Translations under genes and position numbers: made by a program
In this document: piece by piece, positions 54,086 to 63,613 of the stretch
Layout of the letters: each line of letters starts with the position of its first letter
Numbering within the stretch: the first letter of the stretch is position 1
Source of the DNA: Azolla caroliniana
Taxonomy: Eukaryota; Polypodiophyta
Length of the DNA: 64,000 bases
Direction: 5' to 3'
NCBI GenBank assembly: GCA_043228905.1
Contig: JBHGNT010000006.1
Span: 19,530,001-19,594,000, forward strand
The notes under the pieces: generated by a model
Told to the model about the DNA's origin: nothing
The model's input: the letters and a program-made list of their open reading frames with translations, nothing else
The model's database searches: none

Positions 54086-55873
54086 ATGGAGAATCAACAA
54101 GAGGCGATGAACATGATGATGATGATGTTCGAGAGAATGCTACAAGAACAACGCGAGATGTCGGAGATCACGACAGTAGTACAACGGCTCGTGCAACAGA
54201 ACGGGCAATTCGATGGAAAGGACGTGTCACGCTATCTACGTGACTACAAAATGGAGATGTTGCGATATGGTATCTCAGAAAGATTGCAAGTGTTATCTTT
54301 CAACCGGGTGGCTACGGATGAGCTTCAAGAGAGAATCCACGAGATACGGCAACAAAGCCCGATGTGGGAGTCCTTTGAAGAAGCTATACGAGACACATAT
54401 GACTATCTAAGACCGAAGCGGACGAGGACATGGTCCACGAACGGCGGTCAACAGTGGGTGAAAAGCGGCCACCGACTACCACCGAAGGAGAGCTTGATGT
54501 GGAAGGGTTCGGAGATGCATGAAAAGTCGCAAGTCGACATTGAAGGGGAGCTTAAAACCGAACCAAAGTCGAGGCCAACAAAGGACGAGGAGGAGGAAGA
54601 TCGAGGACGAAAGGGTATCCCCACACCGGTTCCAAAGACTTCGGCGGTTGTGCCCGTGCACCAACGTGAGACCGGAGAGACGGAATGTGTCGGCGGAAAA
54701 GTGGAGGACCGGAAGGGCAACGAGGAAGACAAAGTAAATGAGCACGAACGAAGGGATTCCTTCACCATTGTTTCGGAGACTTCGGTACTCGAGCCCGGGT
54801 GTCGACATAACACCGAAGATAAGGAAAGTGGCGGCAACGAAACGAAGGTCGAAGCCGATGCATACAAAGGAGAGATAGCCAAGGAGAACATGGCTATGGG
54901 TGAAACAACGGAAGATGATAATACCGAGGATTCCTACCCACTAATTCTAGAGACTTCGGCGGTTGTGTCCGAGAACCAACGTGAGACCGGAGAGACGGGA
55001 GGTGGCAACAAGGAAGGTAAAGTCGGAAGCCGGTTCGGATGGAAGATGATCCGTCTGAAATTCCGATGTAAACAAAAGCATGACAACGCGAAGGTCGGGT
55101 CTACGATGGGAGAAGCATGTAATACGGAGCACGCACTACAGCACCAAAAGAAGCACGTGCTACGGCGTAAAAAGAAGCACGCGCTACGGTGCAAAAATAA
55201 GCATGCACTACGGGGTAATACGACGCATGCACTACGATGGAATACGAAGCATGCACTACGGCCTAATACGACGCATGCGCAACATCGAGAAATAAAGCAT
55301 GCATTAAAGCCGCACAAGGACCTAACAGCGAGCGCGTATTCGGAGGTCGACATCGACGCGTGGGTAGAACCTACGGAAGACAAGCGCGGAGTGGAGAGAG
55401 ACAACACACCGAGATGCTCAAGAGTACTACAAGGGACCATGACAACCACTCATGGCAATGCAAAGAATGAACGAAGATTATGGTGGATCGGATGGCGACA
55501 ATGGTTCGGGTGGAAAGATTGGATGTGCTCAAAATGGAGAGACAAAGCCGACATAGCAAGAGAAACGGAGGGTACTACAAGTAAAGATGAATTACGAGGG
55601 CCGGTAATTGGAGACTGGATAGAGCCTGCAACCGAACAAAACTGGAAACCGGGCGAAGTCGACAACCAAAAACGGGAGACCGAATGGGGCCGACAACCAA
55701 AAATGACCAGCGACGAAACCAACCATGCGGAGAATGGACGGACGAGACTAACAATCACCGACAACTTCGGCACATACCGGAGGATGTGCGGGTTCGGAGG
55801 GGGCGAGTGTCGTAGTGTATTTTGTACACTACGTGAAAAACTTATAAAGTACCAATTTAATAAATATGAATAA
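54086..55873 (+). CDS. Gag-like protein of element D, 595 aa
   Basis: Start chosen at ATG 54086, the first after the PBS in this frame. Residues 1-110 are gag-like: a Met-rich helix, LVQQNGQFDGKDVSRYLRDY, ISERLQVLSFNRVATDELQE, SPMWESFEEAIRDTYDYL; element C has the same block. The middle is charged and probably disordered, with three repeats of the pattern ETSAVVSENQRETGETG. Next is a basic segment of KHALR repeats, then a Trp-rich basic region. No zinc knuckle, protease or membrane segment is seen. The frame runs 66 bases into the 3' LTR, where its stop lies. Expected role: coat protein that packages D RNA, with RT and integrase supplied by another gypsy element. Intact while almost all neighbours are broken. 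Confidence 0.75.
   Translation: MENQQEAMNMMMMMFERMLQEQREMSEITTVVQRLVQQNGQFDGKDVSRYLRDYKMEMLRYGISERLQVLSFNRVATDELQERIHEIRQQSPMWESFEEAIRDTYDYLRPKRTRTWSTNGGQQWVKSGHRLPPKESLMWKGSEMHEKSQVDIEGELKTEPKSRPTKDEEEEDRGRKGIPTPVPKTSAVVPVHQRETGETECVGGKVEDRKGNEEDKVNEHERRDSFTIVSETSVLEPGCRHNTEDKESGGNETKVEADAYKGEIAKENMAMGETTEDDNTEDSYPLILETSAVVSENQRETGETGGGNKEGKVGSRFGWKMIRLKFRCKQKHDNAKVGSTMGEACNTEHALQHQKKHVLRRKKKHALRCKNKHALRGNTTHALRWNTKHALRPNTTHAQHREIKHALKPHKDLTASAYSEVDIDAWVEPTEDKRGVERDNTPRCSRVLQGTMTTTHGNAKNERRLWWIGWRQWFGWKDWMCSKWRDKADIARETEGTTSKDELRGPVIGDWIEPATEQNWKPGEVDNQKRETEWGRQPKMTSDETNHAENGRTRLTITDNFGTYRRMCGFGGGECRSVFCTLREKLIKYQFNKYE
55126..55316 (+). repeat. 24-bp coding repeat (KHALR octapeptide) in D gag
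   Basis: AAGCATGCACTACGG followed by nine variable bases recurs about eight times, giving KHALR plus three variable residues. Strongly basic, so RNA binding is possible. Confidence 0.85.
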
Positions 55874-56515
55874 ATAGTAGAAAATATTAAAATTTATATA
55901 ACATGCATAGGGCAAGATTCGAACCTTGCACCTCCATGTTAATAATGTAATGTCTTACCATTACACTAGCATTTCATTTGTGTTTAAAAATAGATGTTCC
56001 ACATAGAAAGCTTAGTTCACCTAGGATAAACTTTAGTTAAAAGAAAACGCATGCTAAAAGAAAAAGCTACACATGCACATCTAGCGTGCATGAACGCTAT
56101 AGTTGATAAAAAAAAACGCACAAGTTAGAAAAAGCATGATCACTTTAGATAAAGCATATAGTCTATCTATAGGAAAAGCATGGGGTCTATAGTTAGAGAA
56201 AAAGCATGGATTACTAAGACTTCCTCATCACTACATAAGGATGGGAAGCACAATGTAATTGTGTGTGAAAAATATTTGGGAAATTGGATATATTTCCTAA
56301 AACACCAATTAATAAAATATACTCGTGGGATTCACGAAGTTTAAGATAATCTATCTCTTTCAATCTAAATTCATATTCTTACATAAATATTGATTAATGT
56401 AATACTTGTGGGATTCACAAGATTAGCCTCATCTCATATTCTTCTTTTTCCTAGTCCAAAACCTCGGTGGTTCCCACCCGACTCACGCAACGATCCGGAG
56501 CCGAAAGGCACGACA
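55808..56515 (+). repeat. 3' LTR of D
   Basis: 708 bp, read as identical to 53340-54047. Preceded by GGTTCGGAGGGGGCGAG, the polypurine tract. The tRNA-like module recurs at 55909-55980 (minus). Confidence 0.93.
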
Positions 56516-56689
56516 CCGTTTCTTATGTAGTAAAAAGCATTTGAAAGCTCTTGAAGACCTCCATCTTCCCGTACCAAGATATTAAGCTAATCTAAAATAG
56601 TATCTTCACTATTATTGTTTTATATTATTCATACTCGATTTCATATGTTTTATGCGATTTTCACACCATTGTCGAAAATGTTCACGACA

Positions 56690-58690
56690 TCCACTCCCAC
56701 CAAATCACACGTCCTTCGGTACGTGCCAAGAAGAGAGAATGTGAGATTTCGGCAATGATGATCAGCATGACTCCTCAACGTCGAGCATGTCTATTTCTTT
56801 GTAGTCGAATCATTTTTGCCACCCAATCCACCATATCATTCATTTTTTCTTTACTTTACCATGACTTATTGTCATGGCCCCTTGCTCTCTTCTTGAGGAT
56901 AATCGTTTAAGTCTCATGAATGTTCCACCTTTGTCTCGATCGTCTCCTTGCTCAAGGCACTTTGACTCGTTCACAGTAGTGTCTTTGATAGATGTTTTGA
57001 TCACATCCTTCGGATCCTCATGGCTTGCTTGGCCATCGCCATCCAGGCTTGTCATATTTTTCTCAAACTCTTTATTGCACATATCAACTTTAACCCTTGC
57101 TTCTTCCCATCACTATCCTTCTCTTGGGTCTTACATCGGTTAATGCCCAAGTCTCTAGAACGAGTGTGGAGGGACCCATACATTTCCATCGTTCGCCTTT
57201 TTCGTGCTTCACTTAGCCATTTTCATCTTAAAGTTGCTCGAATTAGCATTAACCTTTGCTTCCTCGCTGCTGTTGCTCGAATCAGTATTGACCTTTGCTT
57301 CCTCGCCGCCAGCTTCCATCTCTTGGGTCTTACATCGGTTAACGCCGAAGTCTCTAGAACTATTACGGGGAAAGGCTCTTCATGGCCATTCACCATCTTT
57401 GCCTTGACGTCATTTTCCATAACTATTCCTTCAAACTCATGGGCCTCGTACCCATCGATCCTTTTTATTGAGCAATCCTTTATTATGCTCCTCTCTTCGC
57501 CACATGTATTAGTTTCGACCTTCGGTTCTTCGCCATCACTTCCCGTCTCTTGGGTCTTACATCGGTTCTCAGACGCAATTGCCCAAGTCTCTGGAACAAG
57601 TGTGGAGAAAATTTGGTCGTCGTCATTGGCTGTGTTATCTTGGTCCTTCTCTTCCTTTTTGCCACCATCTGTCTCTTGGGTCTCATGTTGGTTCTCGGGC
57701 GCAACTGCCCAAGTCTCTAAATGAAGTGTTAGGAAAGTCTCCACATGACCATCCGCCATCGGCTTGTTCATAGCCATCTCCGACTTGATGTCGTTTTTCG
57801 TGGCGATCTCTTCAATCTCATGGGCCTCGCACCCATTGAACCTCTTGATCGAGCAAGCTTCGATTATCCTTCTCTCTTCATTGCATATATTCTTTTCGAC
57901 CTTCGGCTCCTCACCAACACCTTCCGTCTCTTGGGTCTCACATTGGTTCTTTGATGCAACTACCCAAGTCTCTGGAGCATGTGTGGAGAAAATCCGGCCA
58001 TGGTCATTGTCGACGCTTGTTATCTTGTTTAAAGTCACCTCCTCAATGTCATCTTTAGCGGCTAGATCGATGACGCATGTCGATCTTGTTGCATGCTTGC
58101 TTCACTGCAACCCAGTCCACCACAAGCCCGTTTGCTTGGGTATCATCTTCGAGGAGAGTCCCCAACTCTCATCTATCCTTCATGTCCACGGCTTTCAAGA
58201 AGTACAAAGTCTTGTCCTCCTCAAGCAGCATTTGGTCTGTGTTAGGGAGATGACTAAACATTTGGTCGAACTCGTCGTACACCCTCGAGGCGCTCATCTT
58301 CTTATTTTTCTTTTCTATCCACTTCATCAAAGCATGTCAAGTCATCCTCAACAAATCTTCTGTTGCGAACTCTGCTAGTATCGCTTTCTCGAACCCGGAC
58401 CATGTTGTCTTCCCTTCTTGAAGCTCGATGATGCGCCTTTGGACATTGTTGGTGACCACTCTCTTGAAACTTGCGATTTGACGTGCTTCGGACACGTCCC
58501 TCTGATTCATCTCCCTTCTGTATGCATCAAGGAACTCCATAATGTTCCTTTTGTCAAATTGACCCTCGAGCTCAATGACATGGTCGACGGCCTTTCCCAC
58601 GCTCGCATCGTTGTCTCGAGATCTCATCATTTGTTCGACGATCAACATCATCTTTTCGAACTCTCCCGCTTGATTGCTTGAGGACGCCAT
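56690..58690 (-). pseudogene. Gag-like region of element C
   Basis: From ATG 58690 the minus strand reads EFEKMMLIVEQMMRSRDN, VIELEGQFDKRNIMEFLDAY, ARQIASFKRVVTNNVQRR and TTWSGFEKAILAEFA, clearly related to D. After a stop at about 58337 and a degenerate gap, 58038-57223 encodes repeats of the ETWAVAPENQHETQETDGG type, about four copies with 60-90 residue spacing. The polypurine tract (56714-56690) is nearly the same as in E1. Broken by stops. Confidence 0.8.
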
Positions 58691-58740
58691 CTCCAAGTAT
58701 CAGTCGATCCTCAATTTAATCCTTCCTACCGCCTCTTTCA

Positions 58741-58754
58741 CGTCGGGTTCACCA
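58741..58754 (-). promoter_or_regulatory. Primer binding site of C
   Basis: Minus strand TGGTGAACCCGACG, continuing TGAA, as in D; eight bases from the LTR. Confidence 0.75.
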
Positions 58755-58762
58755 CTTAATTA

Positions 58763-59955
58763 TGTCGTGAAAATCCGTTACTATGCACGAATCGTGAGGC
58801 GGAACCGCCAGGGTTTTGGACTGGAAGGACTTGAAGTACACACTAGCTTTAGCGAGAAAGGATTTAAGATAGATTGGGGGAGAGAGAGATTGAAATAAGA
58901 TAGAACACTTGACTTTAGATTGAGAGAGAGACTAAGATTGAACTCTTGATTTTAGATTTGAAGAAAAAGATTAATACATCAATTGGATAACGAATTTTCT
59001 TCTTAATATTAATTTTGATATAAAGTACAAAGTTCTTGATAACAATCCCCTTTCATCTTTTTCCTCTCCTCTTTTATAGATGCCCTCATGCATTTGGGGG
59101 TACAAGACATGCATAAAATGCATGTTTGCCATTTGGCGCTCATGTATTACATGTGGTGCATGATAACCATGTCACTCATTTTAGCTCTCATGTATGAGAA
59201 TTTACATGTAAAGTTATGATGATAAACATATAATTCCAAGAAAATGTGTTAGGTTAGTGGTAAGCTTATTGACTCTCAACTTGGAGGTGCAAGGTTCAAA
59301 TCCTTACTTTCCCTCCTTGTATATATCTTTCCCTCCTTGTATATATGTATAAATATTTATTTATTTATTTACCTAGCCGCTGGATGTCGGTTGCCGGATG
59401 GTCGCCAGATCCCGGTTCCGTCGCCGGTTGCTGGTTGCCGGATGTCGGTTATCGTCCGGTCGCCGGATCCCGGTTCCGTTGTCAGATGCCGATTACTGTC
59501 TGGTTCTGCCGCTGGACGCCGGTTACGTTGCCCGTCGCCGGTCCGGTTTTGGTTGGCCAAAACCTTTGCAAGTAGCCAAGTCACACCTATTCATCCAATA
59601 GCTTAGTTCAAGTCACCTTGAACTCTCTATGCTCTACACATAGACACAAAGATAATAGCTTTTGCTCTACCTTATATATGGTGAGATCCTTATTTTCTAT
59701 CTATGTGGGATATTTCATAGTTTTATTTTTCTCTTTTTCTTTTGCAAAACTTTATACCCACATAACTTGACACTTAGATGTCTGTTTCTTATGTAGTAAA
59801 AAGCATTTGAAAGCTCTTGAAGACCTCCATCTTCTCGTACCAAGATATTAAGATAATCTAAAATAATATCTTCACTAATATTGTTTTATATTATTCATAC
59901 TCAATTTCGTATGTTTTATGCGATTTTCACACCATTGCCGAAAATCTTCACGATA
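58763..59955 (-). repeat. 5' LTR of C
   Basis: 1193 bp, plus-strand TGTCGTGAAAATCCG to AATCTTCACGATA (CA end mutated). Contains the tRNA-like module (59250-59312, T-arm 59289-59307 with one mismatch), the CpG-rich CGCCGG repeats (59370-59550) and the TATA on the minus strand (about 59669-59680). Confidence 0.9.
59250..59312 (+). other. tRNA-like module in the C 5' LTR (antisense to C)
   Basis: Same as 52890-52955: GGTTAGTGGTAAGC, GACTCTCAACTTGGAGG, B box GGTTCAAATCC; the last stem has TTAC in place of TTGC. Confidence 0.55.
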
Positions 59956-60286
59956 GCGTTTTGAAGTGTTGATCTGGGAGTGACTTCGTCAGGCAATCGA
60001 TGATGTTCACCTTGGTGTCGATCTTCTAGACTTCGAGTTTCTTCTCGGTCACGAGCTCCTAGATATGATGATATCGCACCTCAATGTGCTTTGTCTTCGC
60101 ATGGTAGAAGAGATTTATGATGAGGTGTATTGCACTCTATGAGTCGCAATAGATGGTCAGTACTGGTTGGTCTATTTGGTTTGCAGTTCCGAAATCGGCA
60201 GACAATCCGTGCAGCCAGATCGCTTCCTTCGTTGCTTCCGACGTTGCTATGTACTCGGCTTCTGTGGTAGACAGAGCCGTGCACTC
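59956..60286 (-). pseudogene. Copia G RNase H
   Basis: Minus strand from 60286: ECTALSTTEAEYIATSEATK, then a catalytic-type region with YCDSQSAIHL, YHAKTKHIEVRYHHI and KVNIIDCLTKSLPDQHFKT running into element C at 59955. Internal stops are present. Cut upstream by element H. Confidence 0.8.
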
Positions 60287-60733
60287 TGGAAGTTACTATT
60301 ACCGGCCGGCAAAGGAGTCCAGAGTGGGAAACAGAGAGTTATTTAAGTAGTAGGAATGTGGTTGTAATTAAGCTATGAGTGTGGACGGATGGACCGGAAT
60401 CGGTATGCTGTTCCGGATCCGGACCGATCCCGAACAGGTGCGGATGGCACCGTTTTGTAATACAGACCGGAAACTTATTTAAAGGCCCGGATACAATGTA
60501 ATGAATAGCGGTTAATTAATAAAAGCTTAGCGTTGTTATCTCTCTGTGTTAATTGTCGTTCTGTCTTAATTGTTATATCTTACGCGTGTGATTATGAAAG
60601 ACGATCATGCTAAGTAACTTAATTAAGTCGGAGTAAGCGTTGAGTCTAATCCGGTTGCCGTAACACCCTTTGGTGAAGTGTCTTCCGTAGACACCCTGTG
60701 TTAGGCCATTGTCCGGCCCTAAGAGTTAACACA
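60287..60733 (+). repeat. 5' LTR of gypsy H
   Basis: Begins about TGGAAGTTACTATTACC within copia G and ends GAGTTAACACA. TATA-like CTTATTTAAAGGCCC near 60470, AATAAAAGC near 60517. The exact start is uncertain without the second LTR. Confidence 0.72.
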
Positions 60734-60738
60734 ATTTT

Positions 60739-60754
60739 TGGCGACCACGATTCC
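60739..60754 (+). promoter_or_regulatory. Primer binding site of gypsy H
   Basis: TGGCGACCACGATTCC, five bases after the LTR end. Confidence 0.65.
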
Positions 60755-60784
60755 TGTTTTTGTAGCGAACGACAGCATGGATGG

Positions 60785-62440
60785 ATGTCTAGATCAACGC
60801 ACGACCTGGTTACAGATCGAACTCGACGCCTTGCCGAAAGGCAAAGGAGACGTGAGGCTTTCCAGCAAGCGGCGCAGGAAATTAGAGCGGATCGCTCATT
60901 TTCCAACGTAATCCCGAGAGTAGCGGAGGACTCCCTCTGGTTACAGCAAACATCGCACCCGGACGACGGCAGCAGCCTAAGCAGCCTCCGGGAAACCGAA
61001 TCCCTTCTCCACGCGTTGGCAAACGGAGAAGGCGAAGCAGAAGCCTTTTCAGCATATGAATCAGACTCCGAAGGGGAATACAGCGTGCACACGAACTACC
61101 GTAGCAGCAACGAAACCCCGGGTGGACCGGAGGACGAAGGATTGGATACCTTACCGACACCGGAACCGGAAGTGCTAACGCTGGAACCCCCGGAACCAGC
61201 AGAGGAAGAGCGACCTTCGACACCGGAAGTCGAAGAGGAGAGGCTTCCGTCACCAAAAGAAGAGGAAAAACCACCGACACCGGAAACAAATCGGGAAAGA
61301 CCACCGACGCCAGAGAAAATTCCGGAACGAGCACCAACACTGCCAGCCCGCACACCGATACCGGACGATGACATGCCGTTCCAGTACTCCAAGTATAGAG
61401 ATGATCCGGACGTGGAAGCTCATGTGCACGCCTTTGAACAGACATGGGAAGCTAACCATGTGTCCCAGCGATTGACCCCGGAGGAAGAAGAACGCTCTAA
61501 GATAGCGGATTTTGGCGTCACATTGGAAGGACCGGCAGCAAGATGGCGCCGGACGCAGGACCCGTCTACCATCAACACCTTTGCAGATTTAAAAGCTAAA
61601 TTCTTGCATTTTTTTCAAAAGGAGGTGGACCAGACCGTAATGGTAGGCTTATTTTATACCATCCGACAGGAGGCAGGGGAGAGCATTCCACAATTTGTCA
61701 TCCGGTTTCAACGGATGCATAGTCAGCTTGCCCGCGCACCCCCGGAGGAGGAATTACGGACTATATTCCTAAACACGCTCCGGGAACCCCTACGCACGGT
61801 TTGCATGGTAATTGACTTCCACACAAGTACCATCGACCAGGTCATTGACCGGGTGAGAGAGATGGAAAAGACAAGTTCCTGGCTTACACTAGGAGCACTC
61901 CAACGAGCGTTACCGTCCGATGAAGACCTCCGGTTTCGGCAAGCAATACAGTGCACAACCTGCTTGAATTCCGGACACTCGGCTCTAGAATGCACTATGA
62001 GGATGCAATGTGTAATCTGTCAATCCAAGAGCCATACGACGGATAGGTGCGAGTATAATTTGTTGAACTGGCAAGCACCGCCCGTCCGACAAATTGAGCC
62101 ACACAGCAGCCGGGATGAAGAAGACGAACGCTGGCGGCGAATGGACCGCGACCGACCGGCACAGGATGTCCGGTATAGCGATCGACGGGAGAATGATGTC
62201 CGGTACGGTGATCGACGGGATAACTATGACCGGCATGATCGGTACCGGGATTACAATAGCAGATACGAACATTACGACCGGGAGCACTCCCCCGAGTATC
62301 GTCAGCAACGGGAGGAATACGGCAGATATAACGGGCAACCCCGTCAAGAGTACCGCAATAAGAAGGGCTATAACAAAAAACGGCATTTTAAAAAAGGCGG
62401 CTACCCCCGGGATCCGGAACAAGGAGCTCCAAGCAGCTAA
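60785..62440 (+). CDS. Gag of gypsy H, 551 aa
   Basis: Open frame from ATG 60785. Residues about 120-195 form an acidic Pro-rich stretch of repeated PxTPE motifs. The gag core follows (DPDVEAHVHAFEQTWEAN, IADFGVTLEGPAARWRR, FADLKAKFLHFFQKEV, ESIPQFVIRFQRMHSQL). Two zinc knuckles, CTTCLNSGHSALEC and CVICQSKSHTTDRC, are both CX2CX4HX4C. The tail is Arg/Asp/Tyr-rich (repeats of RRENDVRYGDRRDNYDRH) and could bind RNA. Packages the element genome. The frame is intact; pol follows in another frame. Confidence 0.85.
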   Translation: MSRSTHDLVTDRTRRLAERQRRREAFQQAAQEIRADRSFSNVIPRVAEDSLWLQQTSHPDDGSSLSSLRETESLLHALANGEGEAEAFSAYESDSEGEYSVHTNYRSSNETPGGPEDEGLDTLPTPEPEVLTLEPPEPAEEERPSTPEVEEERLPSPKEEEKPPTPETNRERPPTPEKIPERAPTLPARTPIPDDDMPFQYSKYRDDPDVEAHVHAFEQTWEANHVSQRLTPEEEERSKIADFGVTLEGPAARWRRTQDPSTINTFADLKAKFLHFFQKEVDQTVMVGLFYTIRQEAGESIPQFVIRFQRMHSQLARAPPEEELRTIFLNTLREPLRTVCMVIDFHTSTIDQVIDRVREMEKTSSWLTLGALQRALPSDEDLRFRQAIQCTTCLNSGHSALECTMRMQCVICQSKSHTTDRCEYNLLNWQAPPVRQIEPHSSRDEEDERWRRMDRDRPAQDVRYSDRRENDVRYGDRRDNYDRHDRYRDYNSRYEHYDREHSPEYRQQREEYGRYNGQPRQEYRNKKGYNKKRHFKKGGYPRDPEQGAPSS

Positions 62441-63613
62441 CCGGTCCAAAACCCCGCGCGTACCGCAGGACCTGCCTCGGGTACAACAGACAATCCCGAA
62501 TCTAGCAATACTCGGAAAGCCTACTACTACTACTGCCGACAGGAAGGCCATTATAGTAACCAATGCCCGGTGAAGAGCTATGAAAAACGACCGGCGGTAA
62601 ATATGGTAGTCCCTGAGGTGGCAGATCTGCAGCAGGTGACCACAAGGTCGAAGGGCATGGCCAAGGAATGGGAGACGCAGGAGACCATCCAGAAACAAGC
62701 AACAGAATGGGTAAAGAAAGCAAACTAGCAGAATGTCACAAACTTACAGCGGCAAAAGGAGAACACCGGAGGGCTTGCCGGTGGTAGTCACTCCGAGAAC
62801 GACACATGGCAGGCATTGCAAGAATGCCAGATTACGTTGCCACTAGGAAGACTCCTACAACTCGTGCCAAGATTCACGGAAGGACTGAAGACGGCCATGA
62901 CGGCAGGAGAACCATCACCGGCACCGGTACTCTTCTTGAATCCGGAGGAGGGACCAACGGTGGTGGACACCAGTAGTCCGGTAATCACGGCCATTGTAAA
63001 AGGGAAAGAACTCCCCGACATAGTTATAGACGGAGGCTCTGGGGTGAATGTAATAAGCCTCCGGACGTGTGATGCCCTAGGAATCCATGAGTGGGAGCCG
63101 TGTCCGTTCTGGTTGCAGATGGTCGATACAAGCTTAGTGCGGCCAATAGGATTAATACGGAAATTAGAAGTCACCGTCGGCGGTCATACATTTCACATCT
63201 CGGCAGTAGTACTACAATTACAGGCACAAGGCGCATACCCGCTATTGCTGGGGCAGCCATGGTTGAAAACGGCACATATCAAACAGAATTGGAGGAAAAA
63301 TATAATTACCTTCCGGCGAGGAAAAGCCAAGGTACGGGTACCAACACAACCAAGGACGAGCATTGGCAAGGAATGTACACCGTTGTATGCGGAATGCGTC
63401 AACATGCTAGAAGGGTTAGCTGACGAAGAAGAAGCTCAGTACTTGCAGGAAAACCCGAAAATCATACCCCTCTTCGAGATTGACATTGCCGAAGCAGTAG
63501 CACCATACTTACCGCAACCGAAAGAGGCTGAAGCAGAACCGGATAAAGACGCAATCCGGTTCGAGATGTACGGAGAGCCAAGTGTGATGAGCGAGGGTCG
63601 AATGTTATCATAA
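62441..63613 (+). pseudogene. Aspartic protease region of gypsy H
   Basis: In another frame a third, damaged knuckle (YCRQEGHYSNQC) is followed by a stop at 62726, then an open frame from 62816: PDIVIDGGSGVNVISLRT, the retropepsin-like active site in the Asp-Gly-Gly-Ser-Gly form common in plant gypsy elements, and GAYPLLLGQPWL, the usual downstream motif. It ends at 63611-63613 before any RT. Pol is therefore cut, probably by the repeat that follows. Confidence 0.8.

Larger units (their letters stand above)
53340..56515 (+). mobile_element. Gag-only LTR element D, probably very recent
   Basis: Two 708-bp LTRs that I read as identical, an open 595-codon frame, and the 4-bp duplication CCGT (53336-53339, 56516-56519). 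Removing it restores the C LTR exactly (GATGTCCGT joined to TTCTTATG). No other element proteins are encoded. Confidence 0.9.
52404..56689 (-). repeat. 3' LTR of C, interrupted by D
   Basis: 52404-53339 plus 56520-56689 together equal the LTR at 58763. Plus-strand start TGTCGTGAAGATCCG, end ATGTTCACGACA, so the ends form a 9-12 bp inverted repeat. TATA on the minus strand near 53229-53240 (ATATATAAAGTAG). Confidence 0.9.
52404..59955 (-). mobile_element. Gag-only LTR element C (TR-GAG-like), split by D
   Basis: Minus-strand order: 5' LTR (59955-58763), PBS, gag-like frame, 3' LTR (56689-52404, interrupted by D). GCGT flanks it (52400-52403, 59956-59959). No protease, RT or integrase is seen in about 2 kb of interior, so it must have been moved by another element. 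LTR ends and polypurine tract match gypsy E1. Confidence 0.87.

Noticed and set aside
54448-55449. Ser- and Cys-rich minus-strand frames
   Set aside because: Antisense to the D gag repeats.
60882-62698. Several 90-237-codon minus-strand frames
   Set aside because: Antisense to H gag and protease; composition follows the sense repeats.
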